Part shown: one piece after another, positions 37,225-49,737 of the stretch
How the letters are laid out: every line of letters begins with the position of its first letter
Numbering within the stretch: the first letter of the stretch is position 1
Origin: an uncultured Acidovorax sp.
GTDB lineage: Bacteria > Pseudomonadota > Gammaproteobacteria > Burkholderiales > Burkholderiaceae_C
Length of the DNA stretch: 64,000 nt
Direction: 5' to 3'
Assembly: GCA_913774955.1 (NCBI GenBank)
Contig: CAJYKV010000007.1
Location: 1-64,000, forward strand
Program-made: the position numbers and the translations under genes
Notes under the pieces: model-generated
Told to the model about the DNA's origin: nothing
What the model saw: only the letters and a program-made list of their open reading frames with translations
Database searches by the model: none

Positions 37225-38648
37225 AGCACGCCATCCGCCATATCCATTTCGTGGGCCTCGGGGGTGCCGGCATGTGCGGCATCGCCGAGGTGCTGTTCAA
37301 CCTGGGCTACGAGATCTCGGGCTCGGACCTCGCCGACAGCGCCACGCTGCGGCGTCTCTCGGCGCTGGGCATTTCCACCCACGTGGGCCATGCGGCCGCG
37401 CACATCGAGGGCGCCGACGCGGTGGTCACCTCCACCGCGGTGCAGGCCGACAACCCCGAGGTGCTGGCCGCGCGCGAGCGCAAGATCCCGGTGGTGCCGC
37501 GCGCGCTGATGCTCGCCGAGCTGATGCGCCTCAAGCGCGGCATCGCGATCGCCGGCACCCACGGCAAGACCACCACCACCAGCCTCGTGACCAGCGTGCT
37601 CGCGGAAGCCGGCCTGGACCCAACCTTCGTGATCGGCGGGCGCCTCAACAGCGCGGGCGCGAACGCCAAGCTGGGGCAGGGCGACTACATCGTGGTCGAG
37701 GCCGACGAATCCGATGCCTCGTTCCTCAACCTGCTGCCCGTGATGGCGGTGGTGACGAACATCGACGCCGACCACATGGAGACCTATGGCCACGACTTCG
37801 GCCGGCTCAAGTCGGCGTTCGTGGATTTCCTGCACCGCATGCCGTTCTACGGCACGGCCATCCTCTGCACCGACAACCCGGCGATCCGCGAGATCCTGCC
37901 CGACGTGACCTGCCCGGTCACGAGCTACGGCTTCTCGGAGGACGCCCAGGTGCGTGCCGTGGACGTGCGGGCCGACGCGGGCCGCATGCGCTTCCGCGTG
38001 CAGCGGCGCAACGGCGTCACGCTGCCCGACCTCGACGTGGTGCTGAACCTCGCGGGCGAGCACAACGTGCTGAACGCGCTCTCGGCGATCGCCGTGGCGG
38101 TGGAGCTGAACGTTCCCGACGAGGCGCTGCTGCGCGCGCTCGCGCAGTTCAAGGGCGTGGGCCGGCGCTTCCAGCGCTATGGCGAGCTGCCCGCGCAGGG
38201 CGGCGGCAGCTTCACCCTCATCGAGGACTACGGCCACCATCCGGTGGAGATGACGGCCACGATCGCCGCGGCGCGCGGCGCCTTTCCGGGCCGCCGCCTG
38301 GTGCTGGCCTTCCAGCCGCACCGCTACAGCCGCACGCGCGACTGCTTCGAGGATTTCGTGAAGGTGATGGGCAGCGCCGACGCGGTGCTGCTCACCGAGG
38401 TGTATGCGGCCGGCGAGACGCCGATCGTGGCGGCCGACGGCCGTTCGCTCGCCCGCGCGGTGCGCGTGGCGGGGCAGGTGGAGCCCGTCTTCGTGGACGA
38501 CGTGGCGGAGCTGCCCCGGCGCATCGCGGACAACGCGCGTGCCGGCGACGTGGTGCTGTGCATGGGGGCCGGCTCGATCGGCGCCGTGCCCGCGAAGGTG
38601 GTGGACATGCTGCGCACGGACGTGCCGGCGATGCAGGAGGGGCGGTGA
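37221..38648 (+). CDS. murC: UDP-N-acetylmuramate:L-alanine ligase MurC
   Basis: A 475-residue Mur ligase, first in the stem-peptide pathway. It starts with GTG at 37221 overlapping the murG stop (GTGA). The nucleotide-binding N-terminus reads [17 protein letters not shown], the P-loop is [12 protein letters not shown], and [10 protein letters not shown] and the later DYGHHPVEM are conserved. Longer frames from 37062 are unrelated N-terminal noise. Confidence 0.97.
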   Translation: MKHAIRHIHFVGLGGAGMCGIAEVLFNLGYEISGSDLADSATLRRLSALGISTHVGHAAAHIEGADAVVTSTAVQADNPEVLAARERKIPVVPRALMLAELMRLKRGIAIAGTHGKTTTTSLVTSVLAEAGLDPTFVIGGRLNSAGANAKLGQGDYIVVEADESDASFLNLLPVMAVVTNIDADHMETYGHDFGRLKSAFVDFLHRMPFYGTAILCTDNPAIREILPDVTCPVTSYGFSEDAQVRAVDVRADAGRMRFRVQRRNGVTLPDLDVVLNLAGEHNVLNALSAIAVAVELNVPDEALLRALAQFKGVGRRFQRYGELPAQGGGSFTLIEDYGHHPVEMTATIAAARGAFPGRRLVLAFQPHRYSRTRDCFEDFVKVMGSADAVLLTEVYAAGETPIVAADGRSLARAVRVAGQVEPVFVDDVAELPRRIADNARAGDVVLCMGAGSIGAVPAKVVDMLRTDVPAMQEGR

Positions 38649-39652
38649 TGGTCGTGGGCTTACCTGAAACCGAAATCGACGTGCGCGCGCTGGGCAAGGT
38701 GGCCGTTCTGATGGGCGGCGACTCCGCCGAGCGCGAGGTCTCGCTCATGTCCGGCGGCGGCGTGCTGCAGGCGCTGCGCGGCCGCGGCGTGGACGCGCAT
38801 GCGTTCGATCCCTCGCAGTCCGACCTGTCGGAGCTCAAGAGCCACGGCTACACGCGCTGCTTCATCGCGCTGCACGGCCGCCACGGCGAGGACGGCACGG
38901 TGCAGGGCGCGCTCGAGCTGCTGCGCATTCCCTACACCGGCCCGGGCGTGATGGCGTCGTCCATCGCCATGGACAAGATCATGACCAAGCGCATCTGGCG
39001 CTTCGAGGGCCTCTCGACCCCCGACTGGCGGCTGGTGTCGAGCGCCGCGGAAACCGCGCAGGCGTTCCAGGAGCTGGGCTCGCCGATGATCGTCAAGCCC
39101 TCGCGCGAGGGCTCCACCATGGGGCTCACCAAGGTCACCTCCCCGGGCCAGTGCGAGCAGGCCTACCTGCTGGCCTCGCGCTACGACCCCGAGGTGCTGT
39201 GCGAGGAATTCATCGAGGGCGAAGAGACCACCTGCCCCGTCCTCGGCCAGGGCGCGCAGGCGCGCGCGCTGCCAGTGATCCGCATCGTGGCGCCCGAGGG
39301 CAACTACGACTACCAGAACAAGTACTTCACCGACGTCACGCAGTACCACTGCCCGAGCGGCCTGCCCGAAGAGGAAGAGCGCGAGATCCAGCGCATGGTG
39401 CTGCAGGCCTTCCGCACGCTGCAGTGCCGCGGCTGGGCACGCGCCGACATCATGATCCGCGCGCGCGACCGCAAGCCGTTCCTGCTGGAGATCAACACCT
39501 CGCCCGGCATGACGGGCCACTCGCTGGTGCCGATGTCGGCGCGCGCCACGGGCATGAGCTACGAGGAACTGTGCGTGCGCATCCTCGCGAGCGCGTCGCT
39601 CGATGCCGAGCAGGGCCGCCAGCCCGCGGCGGGACGGACGGTAACGCCATGA
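38648..39652 (+). CDS. ddlB: D-alanine--D-alanine ligase
   Basis: A 334-residue ATP-grasp enzyme that makes the D-Ala-D-Ala dipeptide used by Mur[20 protein letters not shown] opens the substrate-binding domain, [13 protein letters not shown] is the conserved loop, PSREGSTMG binds the first D-Ala/ATP, and [15 protein letters not shown] holds the metal-binding Glu and Asn. The ATG at 38648 overlaps the murC stop. Its place between murC and ftsQ is standard for ddlB. Confidence 0.96.
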   Translation: MVVGLPETEIDVRALGKVAVLMGGDSAEREVSLMSGGGVLQALRGRGVDAHAFDPSQSDLSELKSHGYTRCFIALHGRHGEDGTVQGALELLRIPYTGPGVMASSIAMDKIMTKRIWRFEGLSTPDWRLVSSAAETAQAFQELGSPMIVKPSREGSTMGLTKVTSPGQCEQAYLLASRYDPEVLCEEFIEGEETTCPVLGQGAQARALPVIRIVAPEGNYDYQNKYFTDVTQYHCPSGLPEEEEREIQRMVLQAFRTLQCRGWARADIMIRARDRKPFLLEINTSPGMTGHSLVPMSARATGMSYEELCVRILASASLDAEQGRQPAAGRTVTP

Positions 39653-40500
39653 CCACGACGACCTCGCTGCCCGCACCGCTGGACGTGAAGCTCATGAACT
39701 GGACCGCGGCGGTCCTGTTCGTGGGCTGTGCCGCGGCCGTGCTGGTGGCGGCGGGGTCGTGGGCGCGGCACCACCCGATGTTCGCGATCGGGCGCATCGT
39801 GGTGCAGGGCGAACTGGTGCACAACAACGCGGTCACGCTGCGCGCCAACGTCGGGCCGCACCTCGTCGGCAATTTTTTCACCATGGACCTGGCCGCCGTG
39901 CGCGAAGCCTTCGAGCAGGTGCCGTGGGTGCGGCGCGCCATGGTGCGCCGCGAGTTCCCCAACAGCCTGCGGGTCGAGCTGCAGGAGCACGACGCCTTCG
40001 CCTACTGGGGTCCCGAGGAGGGATCGACGCTGCTGAGCACCCGGGGCGAGGTGTTCGAGGCCAGCGCGGACGACGTGGACGACGACGAGCTGCCGCGGCT
40101 GCAGGGCCCGCAGGGCCAGTCGGCGGCGGTGATGCAGATGTACCAGCGGCTCTCGCCGATCGTCGAGCCGCTGGGTGCGCGCCTCGCGACGCTGGAGCTG
40201 TCGCCGCGCGGCAGCTGGCGCGGCACGCTCGCCAGCGGCGCGTCGATCGAACTGGGCGGCGGCTCGCCGGACGACGTCGAGACGCGCACCCGGCGCTTCG
40301 TGCGCACGCTGGCGCGCGTGACGGCCCAGTACGGCCGCCGCCCAGATGCGCTGGAATCCGCGGACCTGCGTCATCCGGACGGCTACGCCATGCGTTTGCG
40401 CGGCGTGACCACCGTGGACGGCGACGCGCCGCGGGCGGTCGTGCGGCGCCCGGCGACCAGCAACAACGGCGCGCGGCGCGAGCCTCCGAGGAATCGCTGA
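39649..40500 (+). CDS. ftsQ: Cell division protein FtsQ
   Basis: A 283-residue bitopic protein with a short cytoplasmic tail, one membrane helix at about residues 18-38, a periplasmic POTRA domain (about 45-115, starting [12 protein letters not shown]) and the beta domain after it ([17 protein letters not shown]). FtsQ links FtsL/FtsB and other late division proteins. The C-terminal 30 residues are basic and Ala/Arg-rich. It overlaps ddlB by ATGA; ftsA starts 22 bp downstream. Confidence 0.95.
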   Translation: MTTTTSLPAPLDVKLMNWTAAVLFVGCAAAVLVAAGSWARHHPMFAIGRIVVQGELVHNNAVTLRANVGPHLVGNFFTMDLAAVREAFEQVPWVRRAMVRREFPNSLRVELQEHDAFAYWGPEEGSTLLSTRGEVFEASADDVDDDELPRLQGPQGQSAAVMQMYQRLSPIVEPLGARLATLELSPRGSWRGTLASGASIELGGGSPDDVETRTRRFVRTLARVTAQYGRRPDALESADLRHPDGYAMRLRGVTTVDGDAPRAVVRRPATSNNGARREPPRNR

Positions 40501-40522
40501 CACAAGTCAGGACACACAAGAT

Positions 40523-41752
40523 ATGGCACGAGAATACAAAGACGTGGTGGTGGGGCTGGACATCGGGACGGCCAAGGTGATGGCCGTGGTGGCCGAGGTG
40601 CTCCCGGGCGGAGACCTGAAGCTGGCCGGCCTGGGCGTGGCGCCGAGCAACGGGCTCAAGCGCGGCGTGGTGGTCAACATCGACGCCACGGTGCAGAGCA
40701 TCCAGCAGGCGCTGAAGGAGGCCGAGCTGATGGCCGACTGCAAGATCCAGCGCGTCTACACCGGCATCACGGGCAGCCACATCCGCGGCCTCAATTCGAG
40801 CGGCATGGTGGCCGTGAAGGACAAGGAGGTCACCCCCGCCGACGTGGCGCGCGTTGTCGAGACCGCCAAGGCGATCAACATCTCGTCCGACCAGCGGCTG
40901 CTGCTGGTGGAGCCGCAGGAATTCGTGATCGACGGGCAGGACGTGCGCGAGCCCATCGGCATGAGCGGCATCCGCCTGGAGGCCAAGATCCACATCGTGA
41001 CCGGCGCCCAGAGCGCGGCCGAGAACATCATCAAGTGCGTGCGCCGCTGCGGCCTGGAGGTCGAGCAGCTCATGCTGAACCCGCTCGCCTCCAGCCAGGC
41101 GGTGCTGACCGACGACGAGCGCGAACTCGGCGTGGCCGTGGTGGACGTGGGCGCCGGCACGACCGACGTGGCGATCTTCACCGGCGGCGCCATCCGTCAC
41201 ACCGCCGTGATCCCGATCGCGGGCGACCTGATCACCAGCGACATCGCCATGGCGCTGCGCACGCCCACCAAGGACGCCGAGGACATCAAGGTCGAGAGCG
41301 GCTACGCCAAGCAGCTGCTGGCCGATCCCGAGGCCCAGGTGGAAGTGCCGGGCCTGGGCGACCGCAGCCCCCGCATGCTGTCCAAGCAGGCGCTCGCCGG
41401 CGTGATCGAGCCGCGCGTGGAGGAGATCTTCTCGCTGGTGCAGCAGGTGATCCGCGAATCGGGCTACGAGGAAGTGCTGTCGTCGGGCATCGTGCTCACG
41501 GGCGGCAGCGCGATCATGCCGGGCATGGTGGAACTGGGCGAGGACATCTTCCTCAAGCCCGTGCGCCGCGGCATTCCGAAGTATTCCAGCGCGTTGTCCG
41601 ACATGGTGGCCCAGCCCCGTGCTGCTACTGTCATGGGTTTGCTCGAGGAAGCGCGGCAGGCACGCCTGCGCGGCTTCAAGGTGGCCCAGAAGAGCGGGTC
41701 GGTGAAAACGGCCTTCGGACGGTTCAAGGACTTCATCGTCGGGAACTTCTGA
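40523..41752 (+). CDS. ftsA: Cell division protein FtsA
   Basis: A 409-residue actin-like ATPase that tethers FtsZ to the membrane. Visible are the phosphate-1 motif VVGLDIGTAKVMAVVAE, the SHI-containing 1C domain, DVGAGTTDVAIF for phosphate 2 and LTGGSAIMPG for adenosine binding. The C-terminal AFGRFKDFIVGNF is the amphipathic membrane-targeting helix. The ribosome site is weak. ftsZ follows after 195 bp, a longer gap than elsewhere in the cluster, which may hold an extra ftsZ promoter. Confidence 0.97.
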   Translation: MAREYKDVVVGLDIGTAKVMAVVAEVLPGGDLKLAGLGVAPSNGLKRGVVVNIDATVQSIQQALKEAELMADCKIQRVYTGITGSHIRGLNSSGMVAVKDKEVTPADVARVVETAKAINISSDQRLLLVEPQEFVIDGQDVREPIGMSGIRLEAKIHIVTGAQSAAENIIKCVRRCGLEVEQLMLNPLASSQAVLTDDERELGVAVVDVGAGTTDVAIFTGGAIRHTAVIPIAGDLITSDIAMALRTPTKDAEDIKVESGYAKQLLADPEAQVEVPGLGDRSPRMLSKQALAGVIEPRVEEIFSLVQQVIRESGYEEVLSSGIVLTGGSAIMPGMVELGEDIFLKPVRRGIPKYSSALSDMVAQPRAATVMGLLEEARQARLRGFKVAQKSGSVKTAFGRFKDFIVGNF

Positions 41753-41947
41753 CATGCACGCCCCTCTGCACCGGCTCGCCCGTGGAAGTCCTTCGGTCCG
41801 CCGCCGCCGCCGCCGTCATCGATGGCGCGGCACCGGCCCGCCGGGCGCGTGTTTCCGCACCGCCCGACCGTTTTCTTCGAACCCCCACAACGGCCGCAAC
41901 GGCCAACCGTACATCGCACGTAAAGACCAGGACCTAGGAGCACCAGC

Positions 41948-43183
41948 ATGACCATCGAAATGATCGAAGCCGAAGAGTTCAACCAGGGCACGCAGATCAA
42001 GGTGATCGGCGTCGGCGGCGGCGGCGGCAATGCCGTCGAGCACATGATCGCGCGCCAGGTGCAGGGCGTGGAGTTCGTCTGCGCCAACACCGACGCGCAG
42101 GCGCTCACCCGCAGCAGCGCCCACCGCGTGATCCAGCTGGGCCACAGCGGCCTGGGCGCCGGCAGCAAGCCCGAGAAGGCACGCGAGGCAGCCGAGGCCG
42201 CGCAGGAGGACATCCGCCAGGCCATCCAGGGCGCGCACATGCTCTTCATCACCGCCGGCATGGGCGGAGGCACCGGCACCGGCGCGGCCCCCGTGATCGC
42301 GCGCGTGGCCAAGGAGATGGGCATCCTCACCGTGGGCGTGGTCACCAAGCCCTTCGAGTGGGAAGGCGGCCGCCGCATGCAGAACGCCGACAACGGCCTC
42401 TCCGAGCTGGAAGCCAACGTCGACTCCCTGATCGTGGTGCTCAACGAGAAGCTGCTGGAAGTGCTGGGCGACGACATCACCCAGGACGAGGCCTTCGCGC
42501 ACGCCAACGACGTGCTGAAGAACGCCGTCGGCGGCATCGCCGAGATCATCAACGAGTACGGCCACGTGAACGTCGACTTCGAAGACGTGCGCACCGTGAT
42601 GGGCGAGCCCGGCAAGGCCATGATGGGCACCGCCGTCGCGAGCGGCCCCGACCGTGCCCGCATCGCCGCCGAGCAGGCCGTGGCCTGCCCGCTGCTGGAA
42701 GGCATCGACCTGTCGGGCGCCAAGGGCGTGCTGGTGCTGGTCACGGCCGCCAAGGGCAGCCTCAAGCTGTCCGAGTCGCGCCTGGCGATGAGCACCATCA
42801 ACGCCTACGCCTCGCCGGATGCGCACGTCATCTACGGCGCGGCCTACGACGACAGCCTGGGCGACGACATCCGCGTGACCGTGGTGGCCACCGGCCTGTC
42901 GCGTGCCAACGCCCGCCGCCAGCCGATCTCGGTGGTGCAGGGCGGCCTGCGCACCGGCACCGACAACCTGGCCTACCAGGTGCCGATCTCGGGCGCGACC
43001 GTGGGCGTGGCCAGCGGCCTCGTGGGCGGCGGCGCGGCTTCGCAGACCGACTACGGCAACATGGCGGTGCCCAGCGTGTGGCGCACCAACCGCACCCAGG
43101 CCGCGGCCCGCGTGGACGCGCTGTCCTCCGGCGGCATGGACGATCTGGAAATCCCGGCCTTCCTGCGCAAGCAGGCAGACTGA
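41948..43183 (+). CDS. ftsZ: Cell division GTPase FtsZ
   Basis: A 411-residue tubulin homologue that forms the Z ring. IKVIGVGGGGGNAVEHMI opens the fold, GGGTGTGAAPVI is the tubulin signature, and NFADVR-like VDFEDVRTVM marks the H8 region with the catalytic T7 loop. After a linker of about 60 residues comes the C-terminal peptide DDLEIPAFLRKQ, which binds FtsA and other regulators. AGGAG lies about ten bases before the ATG. A strong terminator follows, closing the cluster. Confidence 0.98.
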   Translation: MTIEMIEAEEFNQGTQIKVIGVGGGGGNAVEHMIARQVQGVEFVCANTDAQALTRSSAHRVIQLGHSGLGAGSKPEKAREAAEAAQEDIRQAIQGAHMLFITAGMGGGTGTGAAPVIARVAKEMGILTVGVVTKPFEWEGGRRMQNADNGLSELEANVDSLIVVLNEKLLEVLGDDITQDEAFAHANDVLKNAVGGIAEIINEYGHVNVDFEDVRTVMGEPGKAMMGTAVASGPDRARIAAEQAVACPLLEGIDLSGAKGVLVLVTAAKGSLKLSESRLAMSTINAYASPDAHVIYGAAYDDSLGDDIRVTVVATGLSRANARRQPISVVQGGLRTGTDNLAYQVPISGATVGVASGLVGGGAASQTDYGNMAVPSVWRTNRTQAAARVDALSSGGMDDLEIPAFLRKQAD

Positions 43184-43210
43184 TCGGCTCTCCCGGAGGC
43201 TCCGGCCTCG

Positions 43211-43259
43211 GGGGCTGCCCGGCCACTCCGCTCCTTTCAGGAGCCGGGCGGCTTTTTTG
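43211..43259 (+). terminator. Rho-independent terminator behind ftsZ
   Basis: Outer arms GCCCGGC (43217-43223) and GCCGGGC (43243-43249) enclose a second stem CTCCT-TTC-AGGAG, followed by GGCTTTTTTG. It ends the division cluster and separates it from lpxC. Confidence 0.85.
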
Positions 43260-43328
43260 TTTCCTTTGGTGACCTCCGCGCTATGGAAGCCATAGCCATG
43301 GATGCACGCAGGGGTGGGAGCCGCCACC

Positions 43329-43334
43329 TAAAAT
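43329..43334 (+). promoter_or_regulatory. Candidate -10 box, leaderless promoter of lpxC
   Basis: TAAAAT ends six bases before the lpxC ATG at 43341, 70 bp beyond the ftsZ terminator, with no Shine-Dalgarno. lpxC therefore seems to have its own, probably leaderless, transcript. Confidence 0.5.
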
Positions 43335-43340
43335 CGGCGG

Positions 43341-44264
43341 ATGCTCCAGCAACGCACGATCAAGACCCTCACCCGCGCCGTGGGCGTGGGCCTGCACAGT
43401 GGCCAGCGGGTCGAGCTGACGTTGCGTCCGGCCGCGCCGGACACGGGCATCGTGTTCCGCCGCATCGATCTGCCCGAGCCCGTGGACATTCCGATCCGGG
43501 CCGAGTCCGTGGTGGACACGCGCATGGCCTCCACGATCGGCGTGGGCGGCGCCAAGGTGCATACGGTGGAGCACCTCATGTCGGCATGCGCCGGCCTGGG
43601 GCTCGACAATCTGTACATCGACATCACGGCCGAGGAAGTGCCGATCCTCGACGGCTCCTCCGCATCGTTCGTGTTCCTGCTGCAGAGCGCCGGCGTGGTG
43701 CTGCAGAACGCGCCCAAGAAATTCATCCGCGTCACGCGCCCCGTCGAGGTGCGCGAGGGCCAGGGGCAGCAGCTCAAGTGGGCGCGCCTCGAGCCCTACC
43801 ACGGCTACAAGCTGCGGTTCGAGATCGACTTCGCGCACCCGGCGGTGGACTCCACCGGCCAGAGCGTGGAATTCGACCTGGGCGCGGGCAACTACACGCG
43901 CGACATCGCCCGTGCCCGCACCTTCGGTTTCACCAAGGATGTGGAGATGATGCGCGCGAGCGGCCTGGCGCTGGGCGGCGGGCTCGACAACGCGATCGTC
44001 ATGGACGACTACAAGGTCCTGAATGCCGACGGCCTGCGCTACGACGACGAGTTCGTGAAGCACAAGATCCTCGACGCCATCGGCGATCTCTACATCGTCG
44101 GCCGGCCGCTGCTCGCGGCCTACAGCGCCTTCCGGTCGGGCCACGCGATGAACAACCTGCTGCTGCGCGAACTGCTGGCAAACGAGGATGCGTGGGAGAT
44201 CGCCACGTTCGAGAGCGAGCGGCAGGCGCCCAAGGGCTTCGCCCTGCCCGCCCAGGCCTGGTGA
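43341..44264 (+). CDS. lpxC: UDP-3-O-acyl-N-acetylglucosamine deacetylase LpxC
   Basis: A 307-residue zinc amidase that catalyses the committed step of lipid A synthesis. The zinc-binding [10 protein letters not shown] (first His) and the later [10 protein letters not shown] with SGHAMNN motif are present, along with [12 protein letters not shown] and the basic-patch region TFGFTKDVE. Length is standard, so the regulatory C-terminus is intact. lpxC next to ftsZ is a conserved order. The small membrane protein gene follows after 10 bp. Confidence 0.97.
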   Translation: MLQQRTIKTLTRAVGVGLHSGQRVELTLRPAAPDTGIVFRRIDLPEPVDIPIRAESVVDTRMASTIGVGGAKVHTVEHLMSACAGLGLDNLYIDITAEEVPILDGSSASFVFLLQSAGVVLQNAPKKFIRVTRPVEVREGQGQQLKWARLEPYHGYKLRFEIDFAHPAVDSTGQSVEFDLGAGNYTRDIARARTFGFTKDVEMMRASGLALGGGLDNAIVMDDYKVLNADGLRYDDEFVKHKILDAIGDLYIVGRPLLAAYSAFRSGHAMNNLLLRELLANEDAWEIATFESERQAPKGFALPAQAW

Positions 44265-44274
44265 GGCGGCCGCG

Positions 44275-44451
44275 ATGCTGCTGTTCCGCGGGCTGTTCTT
44301 CTTCCTGCTGCTGCTGGCGGTGGTGTGCTTCGTGTTCTACATGGGCACCGGCCAGCCGCGCTACAGGCGCTACGGCATCGTGATCGTGAAGTGGACCGTG
44401 CTCTCGGCCTTCGCCTTCTTCGCGGTGCTGGCGCTCGAGCGCTTCCTCTGA
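44275..44451 (+). CDS. 58-residue two-helix membrane protein
   Basis: A short protein with two hydrophobic helices (about residues 2-22 and 36-55) joined by a basic GQPRYRRYG loop, so both ends are likely periplasmic. It starts 10 bp after lpxC and is probably co-transcribed. No family is recognised and it has no catalytic residues. Its size and place make a helper role in envelope assembly conceivable, but that is a guess. Confidence 0.65.
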   Translation: MLLFRGLFFFLLLLAVVCFVFYMGTGQPRYRRYGIVIVKWTVLSAFAFFAVLALERFL

Positions 44452-44483
44452 CGTTCCTTCGCCCGCGGCCGCTCCGGCGCGGC

Positions 44484-44512
44484 GTGACACGGCCGGGCAT
44501 CGCTCCTATACT
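44484..44512 (+). promoter_or_regulatory. thiC promoter (GTGACA-N17-TATACT)
   Basis: A -35 GTGACA at 44484-44489 and a -10 TATACT at 44507-44512 are separated by 17 bp. Transcription would start about 44519, at the 5' edge of the riboswitch, as expected. Confidence 0.75.
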
Positions 44513-44514
44513 CG

Positions 44515-46650
<2,136 letters not shown>

Positions 46651-46756
46651 CGGCAGCGGGCATGCGGCGCCCGCGCACTGCCACGCTGCCGGGCACGGCG
46701 TCTGCCCTGTACCGCCAACGCGACAGTGGTTACGCCCGTGTTGCGCGATGATCAAC

Positions 46757-46792
46757 CCGGCAGGAAAAGCCACCCCGTGGTTTCCCTGCCGG
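46757..46792. repeat. Long imperfect stem-loop between thiC and the chemotaxis receptor
   Basis: CCGGCAGGAAA at 46757 onward pairs with GTGGTTTCCCTGCCGG at its right end (about 46777-46792) with one or two mismatches. No T-run follows, so it may mark the end of thiC mRNA or stabilise it. Function is unclear. Confidence 0.4.
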
Positions 46793-46898
46793 CCACCACG
46801 GTGCGCCGCCCTATAGTGGCGCCCCGGCGGCCCACGAGGCTGCTTCGGACTGGGCGCGGTTATTGCATGCGCCCGTGTAACTGTTTGTAGAGGACACC

Positions 46899-48527
46899 AT
46901 GAATATCCTGGGACGCCTGTCGATACGCGCGCGCCTGTATTTCGGCACGATCTTTTCCCTGGTGCTGCTCGTCATCATCGGGGGCCTGGGTTACCTGGCC
47001 CTCGACCGCACGCGCGACACGCTCCAGGAACTCTTCGCGCAGCGCGTGCAGACGCTCACGGACATGGCCGATCTGCGCACGACGCTCGGCAACCTGCGCC
47101 GCAGCGAGAAGGACATCATCCTCAACTTCAACAATTCGGTGGAGGTGGCCGCCCAGCGCGAGGCGTGGACGAAGACGCTCGCCGCCCTGCGCAAGAGCCT
47201 GGCCGACGTGCGGCAGGTGCAGTCGGGCGACGCGGCCTTCGTGGCGGCCATCGACAAGGCGCTCGCGGAGATCCAGCAGTACGAGGCCGGCATCTCCCCG
47301 ATCTTCGAGCAGATCGAGCGGGCGCAGCTCGACGGTGCCGGCGGCGCGGCCTATGCCGACCGGCTCAAGGGCCACATGGAGACGACCGACCAGTTGCTCG
47401 CGAGCCTCGCCAAGAGCGCGCGCGAGAAGATGGACGAGGCCCGCGACGGCATGGACGCGCGCACGGCCACCATGTCCGCGGTGATCGGCCTGGGGCTGGT
47501 GCTGGCCCTGGCGGTGCTGATCCCGCTCACATTCTTCAGCGTGCGATCCATCACGCGGTCGCTGGCCCAGGCGCGCGCGCTCGCCGAGCGCATCGCCGGC
47601 GGCGACCTCTCGCACGAGGTGCGTCCCACGCAGATGGACGAGGTCGGCCAGCTGGTGGTGGCCATGGGCCGCATGCAGGACGCGCTGCGCGGCCTGGTGC
47701 GGCAGGTGCAGGAGGCGTCCGGCAACATTTCGACGGCGAGCACCGAGATCGCCACCGGCAACCACGACCTGAGCCAGCGCACCGAGCAGACCGCCGCCAA
47801 CCTGGAGGAGACCGCCTCCTCGATGGAGATGCTCACCGGCACCGTGCAGCAGAGCACCCAGTCGGCGCGGCAGGCGAGCGATTTCGCCTCCACCGCGGCC
47901 GAGGTGGCCGCGCGGGGCGGCAGCGTGGTTTCGCAGGTCGTGGACACGATGGGCCAGATCACCGAAAGCTCGCGCCGCATCGCCGACATCACGGGCGTGA
48001 TCGATTCCATCGCCTTCCAGACCAACATCCTGGCGCTGAACGCGGCGGTGGAAGCCGCCCGCGCGGGCGAGCAGGGCCGGGGGTTCGCGGTGGTGGCGGC
48101 CGAGGTGCGCACGCTGGCCCAGCGCTCGGCGGCGGCGGCCAAGGAGATCAAGGAGCTGATCGGCTCGTCGGTGGAGCGCGTGGAGAGCGGCTCGCGCCTC
48201 GTGGGCCAGGCCGGCGCGACGATGACCGAGATCGTGGACAGCGTGCGCCGCGTCTCGGAGATGATCTCCGAGATCACCGCCTCGTCGGCCGAGCAGAGCG
48301 ACAACATCGGCCAGATCAGCCAGTCCGTGAGCCAGCTCGACCAGATGACGCAGCAGAACGCCGCCCTGGTGGAGCAGTCGACCGCGGCATCGGAATCGCT
48401 GCGCGAGCAGGCCGTCCAGCTGCTCGGCGCCGTGCGCCGTTTCCAGCTCGACGAGGCCGGCAGGGCCGCCTCCGGCGCCGTGGACGTGCTGCCCGCCTCC
48501 CGGAACGCGGCGCTGCTGCCGCGGTAG
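46899..48527 (+). CDS. Methyl-accepting chemotaxis protein (Tar-like topology)
   Basis: A 542-residue receptor. TM1 lies at about residues 10-32 and TM2 at about 190-212, framing a periplasmic four-helix-bundle sensor domain. A HAMP domain follows (about 212-265) and then a long cytoplasmic signalling coil whose tip is [20 protein letters not shown], the kinase-contact hairpin. Adaptation-type glutamate/glutamine-rich helices flank it. The C-terminus ends AALLPR, without a CheR-binding NWETF tail, so it depends on other receptors for tethered adaptation. Ligand unknown. AGAGGA stands eight bases before the ATG. Confidence 0.95.
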   Translation: MNILGRLSIRARLYFGTIFSLVLLVIIGGLGYLALDRTRDTLQELFAQRVQTLTDMADLRTTLGNLRRSEKDIILNFNNSVEVAAQREAWTKTLAALRKSLADVRQVQSGDAAFVAAIDKALAEIQQYEAGISPIFEQIERAQLDGAGGAAYADRLKGHMETTDQLLASLAKSAREKMDEARDGMDARTATMSAVIGLGLVLALAVLIPLTFFSVRSITRSLAQARALAERIAGGDLSHEVRPTQMDEVGQLVVAMGRMQDALRGLVRQVQEASGNISTASTEIATGNHDLSQRTEQTAANLEETASSMEMLTGTVQQSTQSARQASDFASTAAEVAARGGSVVSQVVDTMGQITESSRRIADITGVIDSIAFQTNILALNAAVEAARAGEQGRGFAVVAAEVRTLAQRSAAAAKEIKELIGSSVERVESGSRLVGQAGATMTEIVDSVRRVSEMISEITASSAEQSDNIGQISQSVSQLDQMTQQNAALVEQSTAASESLREQAVQLLGAVRRFQLDEAGRAASGAVDVLPASRNAALLPR

Positions 48528-48625
48528 GCCTGGGCCCGGGGCGGCCCGCGGCGGCCGCCCACGCGTTGTTACGACCGCACGGCCGTGCCGGTGATACCCT
48601 GCGGCTTTTGCGACCGAGCATCGCC

Positions 48626-49171
48626 ATGGCCATGACTTCCTCTCCCGACCTTCCTTGCGCCGCTCCGGCAGCGGCGAGCGCCCGGCGCCTGCGGTCCCTC
48701 GGATCGGCGCTGGCCGTGGGCCTGTCCGCGCTGTGCGCGCAGGCCCAGCCCTTCGACGGGGTGCCGGGCCGCGAGCGCGAGTCCGCCCGGCACGGCCATG
48801 GCCCCGGTCATGGCCCCGGTCATGGCCGAGGCCCCGACCACCACCGGGGCGGGCCGGGCTACCACGGCCCGCGCCACGCTCCGCCGCCGCCCGGCTGGCA
48901 GGGCCTCCATGCGAAGCCGCCGCACCACCATCCCGGCCCGCCGCCCCATGCGCGGGCCCACGGCCGGCGCCATGGCGCGGGGCCGCACCACGACTGGTAC
49001 CGCGGCAGCCGCGTGCCGCCGATGTACCGATCGCACCACTACGTGGTGCAGGACTGGCGCATGCACCACCTGGCCCCGCCGCCGCGCGGCTACCACTGGG
49101 TGCAGAACGGCCCCGACTACCTGCTGGTCTCCCTAGGCTCCGGCGTCATCGCTCAGATCGTGTTCCGCTGA
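48626..49171 (+). CDS. RcnB-like periplasmic protein with His/Gly/Pro-rich region
   Basis: A 181-residue exported protein. A signal peptide ends at about residue 41 (LSALCAQAQP). The next 85 residues are dominated by His, Gly, Pro and Arg in HGHGPGHGPG-like repeats likely to bind divalent metal. The C-terminal about 50 residues form the RcnB-type domain, DWRMHHLAPPPRGYHW then a DYLLVSLGSGVI strand. E. coli RcnB influences nickel/cobalt homeostasis; the same role here is inference. ATG 48626 is used; ruvC is convergent, 7 bp away. Confidence 0.8.
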   Translation: MAMTSSPDLPCAAPAAASARRLRSLGSALAVGLSALCAQAQPFDGVPGRERESARHGHGPGHGPGHGRGPDHHRGGPGYHGPRHAPPPPGWQGLHAKPPHHHPGPPPHARAHGRRHGAGPHHDWYRGSRVPPMYRSHHYVVQDWRMHHLAPPPRGYHWVQNGPDYLLVSLGSGVIAQIVFR

Positions 49172-49178
49172 CCGCCGG

Positions 49179-49727
49179 CTACAACGTCCTTCCGTTGCGG
49201 TACATCGCGTGCTGGCGGCGGTTGAGCGTCGTGGCCTCTCCCAGCCGCGCCATCGCCGCGCCCGCATGGGCATGGGTGATGGCCAGGCCCAGGGCGTCGG
49301 CCGCGTCGGTGCCCGGCAGCCCGGGCAACTGCAGCAGCCGCCGCACCATCTCCTGCACTTGCGACTTGGCCGCGCGGCCGCTGCCCACCACGGCCTTCTT
49401 CATCTGCAGGGCGGTGTACTCGGCCACGGGCAGGCCGCTCGCGACCAATGCCGTCAGGCAGGCGCCCCGCGCCTGGCCGAGCAGCAGGGTGGATTGCGGG
49501 TTCACGTTGACGAAGACGATCTCGACCGTGGACGTGTCGGGCTGGTAGCGCGCGGCCACCTCGGTGATGCCGTCGAACAGGATCTTCAGGCGGCCGGGCA
49601 GGTCGCCCAGGGCCGCGCCCGTGGTGCGGATGGTGCCGCTCGCCACGTAGCTCAGGTGGTGCCCGTCCACGTCCACCACGCCGAAGCCGGTGGTCTGCAG
49701 GCCGGGATCGATGCCCAGGATTCTCAT
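49179..49727 (-). CDS. ruvC: Crossover junction endodeoxyribonuclease RuvC
   Basis: A 182-residue Holliday-junction resolvase. The RNase H-like core begins [17 protein letters not shown], with the first catalytic Asp at residue 7; VEIVFVN supplies the Glu and [12 protein letters not shown] the C-terminal acidic pair. RuvA and RuvB are not in the window. It lies 10 bp after the CDP-diglyceride synthase-like gene on the same strand. Confidence 0.97.
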   Translation of the reverse strand: MRILGIDPGLQTTGFGVVDVDGHHLSYVASGTIRTTGAALGDLPGRLKILFDGITEVAARYQPDTSTVEIVFVNVNPQSTLLLGQARGACLTALVASGLPVAEYTALQMKKAVVGSGRAAKSQVQEMVRRLLQLPGLPGTDAADALGLAITHAHAGAAMARLGEATTLNRRQHAMYRNGRTL

Positions 49728-49737
49728 GGGGTGCCGC

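Noticed and set aside
37274-38645. Plus-strand frame running in a second phase through murC before ddlB
   Set aside because: Overlaps the coding frame of murC, with low-complexity Arg/Gly sequence typical of GC-rich out-of-frame translation.
41754-41951. 65-codon frame between ftsA and ftsZ
   Set aside because: Arg/Pro-rich and low in structure, ends inside the ftsZ start, no conserved pattern or ribosome site; more likely ftsZ leader DNA.
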